This document shows positions 35,296-43,838 of a stretch of DNA of 43,954 bases, in pieces. Numbering within the stretch: position 1 is the stretch's first letter; each line of letters begins with the position of its first letter. The translations under genes were made by a program, and so were the position numbers. Source of the DNA: JBMOJK01 sp049315825 (GTDB taxonomy: Bacteria > Patescibacteriota > Gracilibacteria > BD1-5 > UBA2023). The notes under the pieces were generated by a model, which was not told the origin of the DNA, made no database searches, and saw nothing but the letters and a program-made list of their open reading frames with translations. The stretch spans positions 1 to 43,954 of the forward strand of contig JBMOJK010000009.1 of the NCBI GenBank assembly GCA_049315825.1. The letters are read 5' to 3'.

Positions 35296-36228
35296 GTGAA
35301 TAGCATCCCGCATACATCAGTCCTTCTCACTGAATCAGTTGAAAATCTGATTACAGAGAGCAAAAAACAAGGAAGGATCTATATAGATGCTACCCTCTGA
35401 ATCGGAGGACACAGCGAGTACTTACTCTGATTACTCAAAACTGGCGACACACTCATCGGTATAGATCGGGATGGCGAAAACTTGCAGCGAGCCAAAGCTC
35501 GTCTCTCGCAAGCAATCGAACATTCCAAAGCTACGATGTTGTTTGCGCACAGCTCATTTGCTCATTTACACTCTATTCTTCAGGAGAAGGGCTTCGATCA
35601 TATCGATGGAATACTCTATGATCTTGGCGTTTCAAGTGTCCACTATGACGAAGGTGACCGAGGATTCTCGACGCGTTTCGATGGGCCACTTGATATGCGA
35701 TTCGATCGAACGAATGGTATCACTGCTGCTCATATACTCGCCACATACGATGAGCGAGAGTTGTTTCGGATATTCCGAGATTATGCAGATGAACCAAAAG
35801 CAATCTTCATCGCACGAGCGATCGTAGAATCTCGCCGATCGCATCCACTCAACACTACCGCTGAACTCAAGGCACTTATTGAGAAGTCCAGCTTTGATCC
35901 CAAATCACCCATTCGAGTATTCCAGGCGCTTCGCATCGAAGCCAACCGAGAACTCGAGGCTGTTGAAGATTCTCTCCATGCTGCAGTTGAATTGCTTGCA
36001 CCACAGGGTCGAATCTGTGTGATCACCTTTCATTCGATCGAAGATCGTTTGGTCAAAAATCTCTTCAAGACCTACGAAACACCCGAGACACATGAGATTA
36101 CTGGCGCAATCACCAAACCAGCCATCCTCCACAAAGTTCACAAAAAACCCATCGAACCTTCCTCTGAAGAACAGAAAGACAACCCAAGATCTCGAAGCTC
36201 CAAACTTCGAGTGCTAGAAAAAATATAA
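35296..36228 (+). CDS. rsmH: 16S rRNA (cytosine-1402-N4) methyltransferase
   Basis: A 310-residue RsmH/MraW that methylates C1402 in the decoding centre of 16S rRNA. Start: GTG at 35296 gives NSIPHTSVLLTESVENLITE, the normal N-terminus (HIPVLL.E). Two TGA-Gly codons follow in the SAM site (IDATL-G-IGGHSEYLL-G-LLKTG), matching family DATLGGGGHS. Other motifs: IGIDRDGENL, GILYDLGVSSVHYDEGDRGF, PLDMRFDR, VFQALRIEANREL and ITFHSIEDRLVK. The C-terminus ends with the usual NPRSRSSKLRVLE. No ATG start is available. It leads a division-type operon with an FtsL-like gene six bases downstream, as in dcw clusters. Confidence 0.95.
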
Positions 36229-36234
36229 TCATTC

Positions 36235-36600
36235 ATGAACGCAAACCTTCTCGTCATGAAGAAAGGGAACATTCCATTCCTTTCCTCTCGCAAAACCACT
36301 CGCGAAAACTACCGCCTCTCATTCCGAGAGACGTATATCCTAGCCCTTGGACTCATTGGAGTTCTCGGTATCTATTACGTATTTGTTCTCAACGTAAACG
36401 CGACGAAGGGGTATAACGTCCGAACCCTCGAAATCGCCCGCAAGAACTACGTATTCGAAGAAAATCTCCTCAACATCAAGATCGCCGAAGCAGAATCACT
36501 CTCCAGTCTCTCAACATCTCCACTCGTTAATACGATGGAACAGATCGATACACCTCGCTATCTCGTGCTCAAGGAGTCACTCTTCACTTATCAGAAATAG
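36235..36600 (+). CDS. FtsL-like division protein
   Basis: A 121-residue bitopic protein: basic cytoplasmic N-terminus of about 32 residues, one transmembrane helix (ETYILALGLIGVLGIYYVFV), then an extracellular helical stretch (RTLEIARKNYVFEENLLNIK) fit for a coiled coil. Size, topology and position directly after rsmH match FtsL of the dcw cluster, a divisome scaffold. Sequence similarity is too low to be sure, as is usual for FtsL. FtsI and the Mur genes do not follow; the next gene is an unrelated membrane protein. Confidence 0.65.
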   Translation: MNANLLVMKKGNIPFLSSRKTTRENYRLSFRETYILALGLIGVLGIYYVFVLNVNATKGYNVRTLEIARKNYVFEENLLNIKIAEAESLSSLSTSPLVNTMEQIDTPRYLVLKESLFTYQK

Positions 36601-36601
36601 C

Positions 36602-37201
36602 ATGATTGAGATTATCAATAAAATCTTATCGCCTATTGAAGCAAACATACGAACTCATCGCACATGGGTATCGTATGTTTTGCTTATTGTGGCATATGCA
36701 CCTATTCTGACTTTTTTGAATCCTGAGATGCAAAAAGATCTCGGAGGTATAGCATTCTGGCTTCTTTTTATCATCTTAGCCCTTCCTCCTCTTTCGCGTG
36801 TAACAGGCATTAAACTCATTACACTGATCATGAGTTTTAGGAAGGAGCTTGGCATCCTGATGGGAGTACTTGCATTCATGCATTATACACTCTTCATCGT
36901 ACTTATGGGCGGATTTACTGCGCTGACAAACATGAATCCTGAACCTTGGTTTATTGCTGGATTTGTAGCGCTTATTCCGACATTGCTTTTGCTTATTTCA
37001 TCGAATACTTGGTCGATGAAATTCCTCGGAAAATGGTGGAAGCGGCTACATAAAGGAGTATACTTGATCGCTGCACTTGTTGTTGCACATGTACTTCTGC
37101 TCTCCCCTGCTCGTCTTGAGTTTCTTGTACCCGTTATCCTTTATGCAATCGTAAAGATTGCTGATCTTGCTTCAGTTCGACTCTATGCCAGAAATCCTTA
37201 A
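36602..37201 (+). CDS. Ferric reductase-like transmembrane protein (MsrQ-like)
   Basis: A 199-residue membrane protein with about six hydrophobic segments. Two haem-ligand-like His positions stand in FRKELGILMGVLAFMHYTLF and in LHKGVYLIAALVVAHVLLL, the pattern of the ferric reductase-like domain (MsrQ, YedZ). The KWWKRLHKG loop is typical. MsrQ passes electrons to the periplasmic methionine sulfoxide reductase MsrP, but no msrP gene is nearby, so its partner is unknown. It starts two bases after the FtsL-like gene and overlaps recR by 17 bases, so it is part of the same operon. Confidence 0.78.
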   Translation: MIEIINKILSPIEANIRTHRTWVSYVLLIVAYAPILTFLNPEMQKDLGGIAFWLLFIILALPPLSRVTGIKLITLIMSFRKELGILMGVLAFMHYTLFIVLMGGFTALTNMNPEPWFIAGFVALIPTLLLLISSNTWSMKFLGKWWKRLHKGVYLIAALVVAHVLLLSPARLEFLVPVILYAIVKIADLASVRLYARNP

Positions 37202-37775
37202 AAAACTCTCAGAACTTATCGGTTTCATGCCTGGAATCGGAGAAAAAACAGCGATGAAACTCGCCTTTTTTTTACTGAAATCACACCCCTCCTACCTCAA
37301 AAACCTCTCTGAAAATATTGCGGAACTTCAGCGATCTGTGCACGAATGTGCGAATTGTTTTTCACTGACAGATACTGGGCATAGTGAGTGTGATATTTGC
37401 CGTAATGAAGTACGCAAAACACCTACGCTGTGTGTGGTGGAAGATTACCTCGATCTGGTCTCTATCGAACGACTCGGGATTCATCATGGTCGTTACCATG
37501 TGCTTGGTGGAGTGGTTTCTCCGATTGCTGGCAAAATGCCTTCGGATCTCCATATGAAGGAACTCTTCGCTCGTATCAAGGATGAATCCATCACCGAGAT
37601 TATCCTTGCTCTCAATCCAAATATTGAAGGCGAAGCAACCTGCCTCTACATCGAAGAGCATATCCCTGCGAAATCTACCAAGATCACTCGACTCTCCAAG
37701 GGTCTTCCAAATGCTGGATTCATCGAATATGCGGATGAGATTACACTCTTGAATGCGTTTCGGGGGAGGAATTAA
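37185..37775 (+). CDS. recR: Recombination protein RecR
   Basis: A 196-residue RecR, which acts with RecF/RecO to load RecA onto gapped DNA. Features in order: N-terminal HhH region (LIGFMPGIGEKTAMKLAFFL), zinc finger CANCFSLTDTGHSECDIC, TOPRIM domain with LCVVEDYLDLVSIE and LALNPNIEGEAT, and the C-terminal THIR-like TRLSKGLPNAGFIEYADEIT with the Walker-B-like end. The start MPEILKKLSELI at 37185 fits; an earlier codon at 37158 adds no family sequence. It overlaps the membrane protein gene by 17 bases. No TGA. Confidence 0.96.
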   Translation: MPEILKKLSELIGFMPGIGEKTAMKLAFFLLKSHPSYLKNLSENIAELQRSVHECANCFSLTDTGHSECDICRNEVRKTPTLCVVEDYLDLVSIERLGIHHGRYHVLGGVVSPIAGKMPSDLHMKELFARIKDESITEIILALNPNIEGEATCLYIEEHIPAKSTKITRLSKGLPNAGFIEYADEITLLNAFRGRN

Positions 37776-37796
37776 TACACTTCGGTGTATTTTTTA
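37774..37796 (+). terminator. Terminator of recR operon
   Basis: AATACAC, TTCG tetraloop, GTGTATT and a T-run. It overlaps the recR stop. Confidence 0.82.
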
Positions 37797-37814
37797 TTGC
37801 TCAAAAATCTGAAC

Positions 37815-37849
37815 AAAAAACAAGCATCCTTTCGGATGCTTGTTTTTTG
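37815..37849 (-). terminator. Terminator of rplA
   Basis: Arms AAAAAACAAGCATCC and GGATGCTTGTTTTTT with a 4-base loop, 10 bp past the rplA stop. Confidence 0.88.
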
Positions 37850-37858
37850 TAATGGGAA

Positions 37859-38545
37859 TTACTTAACGTTGATTCGAACGCTTGGTCCCATAGTATTACA
37901 AACGAAGACAGCGTTAATGTAGTTACCACCTTTTACTCCAGTTGGCTTGATTTCGCGCATTGTCTTGATGAAGTGCTCGAGATTTTCCTGAAGCTTCGTA
38001 CCACCGAAAGAAAGCTTACCGATGATTGAGTGGAGGTTTCCCTGCTTGTCGTTCTTGATTTCGAACTTACCAGCGATGAGTTCCTTCACGATCTTCTGGA
38101 GATCCTCACCTACCGTTCCAGACTTTGGATTTGGCATGATACCCTTTGGTCCGAGAACCTTAGCTACCTTACCCATCTTCTTCATCATTCCTGGAGTAGC
38201 GATGGCAACATCGAATTCTACCTTACCAGATGCAACGATTTCGATGAGATCATCTCCACCAACCACAGATGCTCCTGCGGCGAGAAGTTCCTTTTCATTA
38301 CCAGCGTCAGTGAACGCAGCGATACGAACTGTTCGTCCAGTTCCGTGTGGAAGGCTCATTGTAGTTCGGATCATCTGATCAGACTGCTTTGGATCGATTG
38401 CGAGATTGAAGTGAACTTCTACTGTAGGATCGAACTTAACAGTGTTTGTTCGCTCAAGGAGCTCAACAGCTTCTGCAGTCGTGTAGAGGCGATTTGCGTC
38501 TACGAGAGCAACTGCTTGATTGTACTTTTTTCCGTGGCGTGCCAT
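37859..38545 (-). CDS. rplA: Ribosomal protein uL1
   Basis: A 228-residue uL1 of the ribosomal L1 stalk. Family features: HGKKYNQAVALVDANRLYTT, the VEVHFNLAIDPKQSDQMIRT strand, LPHGTGRTVRIAAFTD, KVLGPKGIMPNPKSGTV and the closing GPSVRINVK. Length is normal. rplK (uL11), its usual partner, is not next to it; a polysaccharide deacetylase gene lies upstream and a separate promoter precedes rplA. A leader of about 85 nt could hold an L1 autoregulatory site. No TGA. Confidence 0.96.
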   Translation of the reverse strand: MARHGKKYNQAVALVDANRLYTTAEAVELLERTNTVKFDPTVEVHFNLAIDPKQSDQMIRTTMSLPHGTGRTVRIAAFTDAGNEKELLAAGASVVGGDDLIEIVASGKVEFDVAIATPGMMKKMGKVAKVLGPKGIMPNPKSGTVGEDLQKIVKELIAGKFEIKNDKQGNLHSIIGKLSFGGTKLQENLEHFIKTMREIKPTGVKGGNYINAVFVCNTMGPSVRINVK

Positions 38546-38643
38546 GGGATATAAAGAAAGAAAATAATGTGGTCCGAGCGTACGTTCGTGCTGAATGTAT
38601 CAGCCTTACTGGAACTCCCAAATTATTGGACGCGCAAATTATA
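38546..38643 (-). promoter_or_regulatory. Promoter and structured leader of rplA
   Basis: A perfect TATAAT (38643-38638) with a weak TTGCTT 15 bp upstream starts a leader of about 85 nt. It contains hairpins GCTGA-TACAT-TCAGC and CGAACGTACGCTCG and the strings GGGAG and GATAC, which recall the L1-binding stalk of 23S rRNA. Autogenous control is an inference. Confidence 0.45.
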
Positions 38644-38666
38644 TCGGAAACTGGGAAAAAGCAAGG

Positions 38667-39578
38667 TTACTTGTGTTTTGAACCAGTGTGTGTTTTTGCT
38701 TCTTCTTGTGGAACGAGATATTTGTCGAAGTATTTAGGCTTTGACTCCGGATATACACGAATGCGATTGAGGTCGAGGAGACTCGTGCTTTCTTGCCATG
38801 ATTTTCCAAAACCTGTCGAGAATCCGAGTGAATATCCGCATTCTTTGAGGAGTTTCGTTGAATTCGCAGACATGCGTCCAGATGGGAAGATGAATGTGTT
38901 GATGGTTCGACCCGTAAGGGCCTCAAGGCCAGTCTTAGAATCACAGATCTCATGTCGCTCTTGTTTCTCAGTCATGATATCCTGATCAGAGTGATTTACA
39001 CTATGAGAAATGATGGTGAACAGAGGATCTTTGAGGAGTTCTCGTACTTCATTCTCTGTAACGAAATTATCCACTCCGAGCTTGGAAGTAATAATTCCGA
39101 ATGAAAATGGAATGCGGTATTTATGAGCAATGGGGGCAAGAGCGGTGTAACTATCGATCCATCCGTCGTCTGCAATGAATGTGAATATCTCAGCATGCGG
39201 ATAACAGTGTGTCTTGGTCGCAGTTACAAGTTCATCCGTACTCAATAGAGCCATCTTTCCTGCATCAGCAAGCTCACGAACGTGCTGCATCTGTTCGTCA
39301 AACACCTTAGGCGGAACGGAGAGCTGGACGATCACTTTCGCATCCTGAGGAATATGATCACGCACGTAGTGATACATGAAAACAGAGATATTTGCACGCT
39401 TGAGACACACAGTGCTCTTTGGAGCATCTATCGAACCCGTAGAAAGAACAGATGGTTGTACGGGTTTTTCTGGAACATGGATCTTAGAGAGGTCGATGCT
39501 CGGGAAAATATACATTCCGAGAGATCAAAAAAACATTCCAAGTAGGAACACCAAGAATGTTTTGATAGGAAAACGCAT
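38667..39578 (-). CDS. Membrane-anchored polysaccharide deacetylase
   Basis: A 303-residue NodB-family (CE4) deacetylase; it removes acetyl groups from surface glycans or peptidoglycan. The N-terminus MRFPIKTFLVFLLGMFF-TGA-SLGMY becomes a proper signal anchor only when TGA is read as Gly. Catalytic features: FTFIADDGWIDSY with the Asp-Asp pair, and TIISHSVNHSDQD with the HxxxH-type metal ligands. FIFPSGRMSANS follows as a motif 3-like stretch. The C-terminus is charged. The stop is 10 bp before nothing else in the operon; pheS lies 10 bp upstream, so they may share a transcript. A shorter start at MYIF would lose the anchor. Confidence 0.88.
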
Positions 39579-39588
39579 ATGTTCGCTT

Positions 39589-40611
39589 TTAGAATTGCTT
39601 AAGGAAGGCGAGGTTTGGATTCTGGAAGTAGCGCATATCAGTGATACCGTAGCGGATCATAACGAGACGATTGAGTCCGAATCCGAAGGCAAAACCGGTA
39701 TATTCGTTCGGATCTAGACCTCCTTGCTTGATAACATTGGGATGGATGAGACCTGCACCCATGAATTCGATCCAACCAGTGTGCTTACAGATCTTACACC
39801 CCTTCCCTTCACAAAACGTACATGAGAAGTCAACTTCCACACCTGGTTCTACGAATGGGAAATATCCAGGTCGCATACGGATCGCTACTTCGCGACCGAA
39901 TATATCCGAAAGCATCGTTCGGATCGTATATTTCATATGAGCAAGAGAGATATTCTTGTCCACGACGATTCCTTCTACCTGGTAGAAGGTGTTCTCGTGC
40001 GTTGCATCGATATCTTCATTGCGGAAGACACGTCCTGGGATGATCGTACGGATCGGGAGAGAATGCGTCTTGAGAATGTGGTTCTGCATACTCGAAGTCT
40101 GTGTCGCGAGTACATTTGCCTCACCTTCGATCCAGAATGTATCCTGCATATCACGTGCTGGATGATTCTTTGGGACGTTTACAGCGTCGAAGTTCTCGTA
40201 TTCGGTTGTAACTTCGTTGGATTCCTGGATATCAAATCCCATGCGCTTGAAAGAATCCTCTACTTCACGAAGCACGAGACTGATCGGATGAAGATGACCG
40301 ACAGAAGGTTCAGGATTGGGGAATGTTACGTCAACGTATTCCTTCTCAAGAGCTGCTGCGATGAGGGCTTCTGAGAGTTCTTTTGAGCGCACTTCGAAAG
40401 CTGAGAGGATGGTTTCCTTGATCTCGTTGGAAGACTTTCCGATGGTCTGCTTTTCTTCGATAGAGAGATCCTTGATCCCCTTGAGAACTTCTGTAAGTTC
40501 ACCGTTCTTCCCGACGATCGAGTTGCGATACACGACAAGTGTCTCATCATCCATGATCGATGGAAGATGAGCGATGACCTTTTCTTTGAGCGATGTAAGT
40601 GTTGCGAGCAT
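39589..40611 (-). CDS. pheS: Phenylalanyl-tRNA synthetase alpha subunit
   Basis: A 340-residue class II synthetase subunit that charges tRNA-Phe as part of an alpha2beta2 complex. The N-terminal coiled coil (to about residue 90) is followed by SVGHLHPISLVLREVEDSF, motif 2 around RIIPGRVFRNEDIDATH and motif 3 in GFAFGFGLNRLVMIRYG. A small zinc-like insert CTFCEGKGCKIC is present, seen in some bacterial PheS proteins. pheT does not follow; the next gene is a deacetylase. TAAGTA ends six bases before the ATG and there is no SD. No TGA. Confidence 0.96.
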   Translation of the reverse strand: MLATLTSLKEKVIAHLPSIMDDETLVVYRNSIVGKNGELTEVLKGIKDLSIEEKQTIGKSSNEIKETILSAFEVRSKELSEALIAAALEKEYVDVTFPNPEPSVGHLHPISLVLREVEDSFKRMGFDIQESNEVTTEYENFDAVNVPKNHPARDMQDTFWIEGEANVLATQTSSMQNHILKTHSLPIRTIIPGRVFRNEDIDATHENTFYQVEGIVVDKNISLAHMKYTIRTMLSDIFGREVAIRMRPGYFPFVEPGVEVDFSCTFCEGKGCKICKHTGWIEFMGAGLIHPNVIKQGGLDPNEYTGFAFGFGLNRLVMIRYGITDMRYFQNPNLAFLKQF

Positions 40612-40812
40612 GATGAGTACTTAGTTCTTTTCTTTATTTCTGAAATCTACCTGAAATAGTTTCCTACCAAAAACCACCCCTTTCAAGACTTCCAAAAACC
40701 GCAGAGAGCAAAGATATTTGTGTGAAGTTTGAGCACCGCAGCAAGGTGTAGCGGAAGCTACTCCGCGCGAGGAAGCGCAGAACTGAACGCAAAGATCGAA
40801 GCTATATGCGGT
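40612..40812. other. 200-bp spacer between dnaN and pheS
   Basis: No gene. The dnaN-proximal 100 bp are GC-rich with small hairpins such as GCGGAAGCTACTCCGC; the pheS-proximal half is A/T-rich. I see neither a Phe-codon leader nor a clear terminator. Confidence 0.4.
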
Positions 40813-41928
40813 TTATATCTTCAAAGGCATGATGATGTGCTTGTAAGACTGCTTAGAATCCTCCGCCGGCACCGCCTGCACCATGATCGGAGACAGGCTC
40901 GTCTCGAAGTCGAGACTTACATAGTCATCACGGATGACTGAGAGCACTTCGAGTAGATACGTTGCATTGAGACCAATGGTCGTATCTTCTCCTTCGATCG
41001 ATGCCGGGATCGTGATGCGACCTGCTCCGATTTCGGTATCTCCAGTGAAGAGTTCGATCCCCGAATCCGCACGGAATGCCATGCGAGTATTGTAGTTGTT
41101 CTCGCGGGTGATGAGGTTCATGCGCTTGAGACCCTGGATCAGATCAGTTCGGAGGATAACCCCCTTCGTCGAGTATCCCTTCGGGAAGAAGTTACGATAG
41201 TCAGGAAAGTGACCGTTGAGGAGTCGAGAGTAGACCTTGATGTTTCCAAATACTACGAGGAGCTGATTCTCACTTGCATAGAGCTCTGCGTCACCGGATT
41301 CTGGGAGGATGCGAGCAAGTTCGATCGCCGTCTTCGAAGGGATGATGATCGAGAGTGGTGGATGATTGATCTGTGCTTTGAGGACGTATTCTGAGAGACG
41401 GAAACTGTCAGTAGAGGCGAATACAATCCCGTCTTCTCGGATCTGGAGACAGATACCTGCGAGGGTTGGTCGGATGTTTCCTTCTGCGGTTGAGAAGATC
41501 GTGCGTTCGATCGAGCGCTTAAGAGAAGCTGCTGGGATGCGCAGTGGCTCGTTCACCTGGAATCCTGGGATCACTGGGAACTTCGAAGCTTCGATACCCT
41601 TTACTTTTGTGAGCGAAGTAGGAGTAGTAAACTCAAGAGAACCACCGTCTACGAGTCCTACACTGATACGATCATCAGAAACAAGTGAGAGAAACGATGA
41701 AATAAATCGTGACGAAACCGTAAAACTCCCTTCTGAGTCGATCTCGATCTTGTCATCAAGCACATACTCGATCGCCATCTCAAGATTGTTCGCTGTAAGT
41801 ATCGCCTTTTTATAGGCGACTGTGAGCATGATATTTTCAAGAATCGGAGTCATTCCACCAGATGAGCTCGCATGGCTCACGATGTCAATTCCCGATTTGA
41901 GAATCGAGGTATCTGTAGTAAATCGCAT
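40813..41928 (-). CDS. dnaN: DNA polymerase III sliding clamp
   Basis: A 371-residue beta clamp. The start MRFTTDTSILKSGIDIVSHA at 41928 matches the family (MKF....L); an upstream frame extension to 41961 is not needed. Three clamp domains can be followed: the first with ILENIMLTVAYKKAILTANN, the second with FPVIPGFQVNEPLRIPAASL, the third with GYSTKGVILRTDLIQGLKRM. It ends with HIIMPLKI, the usual VMPMRL-type C-terminus. dnaA is not adjacent. A TTGCCC-17-TACAGA promoter places the start within a few bases of the ATG. No TGA. Confidence 0.95.
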   Translation of the reverse strand: MRFTTDTSILKSGIDIVSHASSSGGMTPILENIMLTVAYKKAILTANNLEMAIEYVLDDKIEIDSEGSFTVSSRFISSFLSLVSDDRISVGLVDGGSLEFTTPTSLTKVKGIEASKFPVIPGFQVNEPLRIPAASLKRSIERTIFSTAEGNIRPTLAGICLQIREDGIVFASTDSFRLSEYVLKAQINHPPLSIIIPSKTAIELARILPESGDAELYASENQLLVVFGNIKVYSRLLNGHFPDYRNFFPKGYSTKGVILRTDLIQGLKRMNLITRENNYNTRMAFRADSGIELFTGDTEIGAGRITIPASIEGEDTTIGLNATYLLEVLSVIRDDYVSLDFETSLSPIMVQAVPAEDSKQSYKHIIMPLKI

Positions 41929-42058
41929 ATGCTCTGTAGAAAACGCGAGAAGTATGGGCAAAATCTACAAAAAACCGACCGAAAAGCAAGGAGGAATTAT
42001 TTTTTTGTTTTTCTGAGAAATGTGCCTATAGTTCAAGAAAACATTCCCAATTACCGCT

Positions 42059-42532
42059 ATGAATCGAATCTTTGAAAAAAGTTCTGGCGGCATCGTATAT
42101 CGCAAGCGAAATGGCACGATCGATGTGTTGCTCTTAGAGCGCAAAAACGGCAAAGGTGACCGAGAATACGTCCTTCCCAAGGGGCGCATGGAGGAAGCCG
42201 AAACCGCCAAAGATACGGCCCTTCGTGAAATCGGCGAAGAGACATGACTCGAACTTGAATTTCTCGAAATCGTGAAATTCATGACCAAAATCAACTACAG
42301 TTTCATCGCTACACACAAGGACGGAAACCCGATCGTTGACAAGGATGTCTACCTCTTCCTCGTACGTTATACAGGCTCAAAAGAACCCACCCCGTTCGGC
42401 ATGAACGATCCTACTATTACCTCTGGCGAGCGGTTTAGTGGTGCAAAATGGCTCTCGCTCGATGCACTTGCAAAAGTACACGTAAAGCCCGACATTCTCT
42501 CGTTCGTACGAAAAAATATCCAATATATGTAA
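42059..42532 (+). CDS. Nudix hydrolase (MutT-like)
   Basis: A 157-residue Nudix protein; such enzymes hydrolyse nucleoside diphosphates linked to another moiety, often in housecleaning. The Nudix box runs GRMEEAETAKDTALREIGEET-TGA-LE, so the TGA at 42245-42247 supplies the conserved Gly after REIGEET. This is one of the clearest recoding proofs in the window. The N-terminus has the usual SSGGIVYRKRNGTIDVLLLE strand. The substrate cannot be told. TATAGT at 42027-42032 is a possible -10 with a 20-nt leader. The next gene begins four bases on. Confidence 0.93.
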
Positions 42533-42536
42533 GCTT

Positions 42537-42995
42537 ATGGAAATCCTAGAAAAGAATTCCCACATCGAAATTTCTTCTGAGAAGAAAACCATCGTCCTCG
42601 AAGGTCAGTCTATCATCGTCGACGAGATGAAGATCGACTTCCCTGGTGAATACGAGAAATCAGGAATCCTCGTTCACTGCCTCGAGATCAACGAAACACT
42701 CGTATACGAGCTTCGTATCGAAGGTCGTGTGATCGCCTATATCCCAGAAACTCTTACAACCCCAACTGAGGAGCTTACTGGATTCTTCCAAAATCTTGAT
42801 ATCCTCGTGCTCAACGGGACGAAAGATTCCACAAAACTCTCGGAACTTCTCGATGCTCGTATCGTTGTTCCTTATGGAGAAGGAAAGGACACATTCCTTA
42901 CAACTTTCGGACAGGCACTTGAACCAACAGACAAGTTCAAACCAAGAGAGATCGATTTCGAAGGCGAGACAACTGTATTTGTACGACTCGGATAA
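42537..42995 (+). CDS. Metallo-beta-lactamase-fold-like protein, degenerate
   Basis: A 152-residue protein with features of the UlaG-like MBL fold: MKIDFPGEYEKSGILVHCLE (usual GPGEYE..G), a YELRIEGRVIAYIPE strand pair, the NLDILVLNG segment and LLDARIVVPYGEGKDTF near the end (usual A.IVIPMHY). The HxHxDH metal site of active hydrolases is absent, so it may be non-catalytic. It lies four bases after the Nudix gene, in one operon. Similar short MBL-like genes occur in CPR genomes, from memory. No TGA. Confidence 0.62.
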   Translation: MEILEKNSHIEISSEKKTIVLEGQSIIVDEMKIDFPGEYEKSGILVHCLEINETLVYELRIEGRVIAYIPETLTTPTEELTGFFQNLDILVLNGTKDSTKLSELLDARIVVPYGEGKDTFLTTFGQALEPTDKFKPREIDFEGETTVFVRLG

Positions 42996-43017
42996 AATCA
43001 CATATCTTTAACGAACT

Positions 43018-43425
43018 ATGCAAACATATAATGTTAAAGAGATTCGCACATTAGGCTTCACTTTGGTGGAGCTTATTGTTGTTATTGGCGTGCTAGGTAT
43101 TCTATGAACCATTGGCTATATCACGCTTCTGTGATACATAGACTCTAGCAAAACTTCCAAACAAGAAACAGATCTTGCATTGATTGAAAAGGCAATAACT
43201 CTTGCTCAAACAAAAGAACAAAGCATTGCCATTTCTAAGCTCACACCCGTAACCTTCAAATGATATCCTGCCAATACTACAAGTTATATTGGCGATCTTG
43301 TTGACGGTATTTTTGATGATCTTCCAACGGCACCAGTAGACCCATTTACAAAAACCCCATACATATCTGTTTTTGTATTATTTTCGATGTCAAAAGTTAG
43401 TTCCTCTAAGACATCCAGCGTATAG
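43018..43425 (+). CDS. Type IV pilin-like protein, 3' end probably chimeric
   Basis: The frame opens MQTYNVKEIRTLGFTLVELI, a prepilin leader ending in Gly before FTLVELIVV with the conserved Glu at position 5 of the mature protein. The hydrophobic helix follows: VIGVLGIL-TGA-TIGYITLL-TGA-YIDS. A third TGA (TFK-TGA-YPAN) also reads as Gly. The pilin part is convincing to about DPFTKTPYI (43365). Beyond this the sequence belongs to an unrelated low-GC gene on the other strand, so the last 20 codons to TAG are probably not native. It would be a substrate of the PilB-type machinery encoded at 3224. Predicted leader is only a few nucleotides. Confidence 0.75.
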
Positions 43426-43769
43426 TAAATTGTTTTACCTTTCTGGGTTAGAATCATTTTATCTAAGGAGCAAAAATCAATATTTTCAAAAACCAATGGA
43501 TTTTTATCATTTTCCGAAAAGGTAATTTGAATATCTTGTTCGCAGATGGTTGATTTATTAATGGGAATCGTAACCGTCAAGGTTGTCCCGGCTTCAAAAA
43601 CATCATCTGGTAAAATATCCTCTCCCCAGGAATCGCTATCATTACCTGTAACATAAATGCCATAGAGATCGGTCGTTGTATTATTTTCAATATAAAAAGT
43701 CAGGTAATCCTTCTGAGCAAAGGCTGACACTGAAAATAATAGGGATAAAAGAATAAATTTAATTTTCAT
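43341..43769 (-). CDS. Secreted Bacteroidota-like protein, cut at the join
   Basis: The minus frame from ATG 43769 gives the signal peptide MKIKFILLSLLFSVSAFAQK and two similar units: YIENNTTTDLYGIYVTGND and DIENNTKTDMYGVFVNGS, about 100 residues apart. The signal ending in AFAQ and the Asn/Thr/Lys-rich, low-GC style are typical of Flavobacteria. No TGA is used. The frame continues past 43341 into pilin sequence (STGAVGRSS...), which breaks the repeat, so the true C-terminus is missing. Function unknown. Confidence 0.55.
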
Positions 43770-43838
43770 AAAATTGTTGTTTGTTTTTTTTATAAAAAAA
43801 TTTCCAAATTAAAACCAAATTTATAAACTAATTATTAT

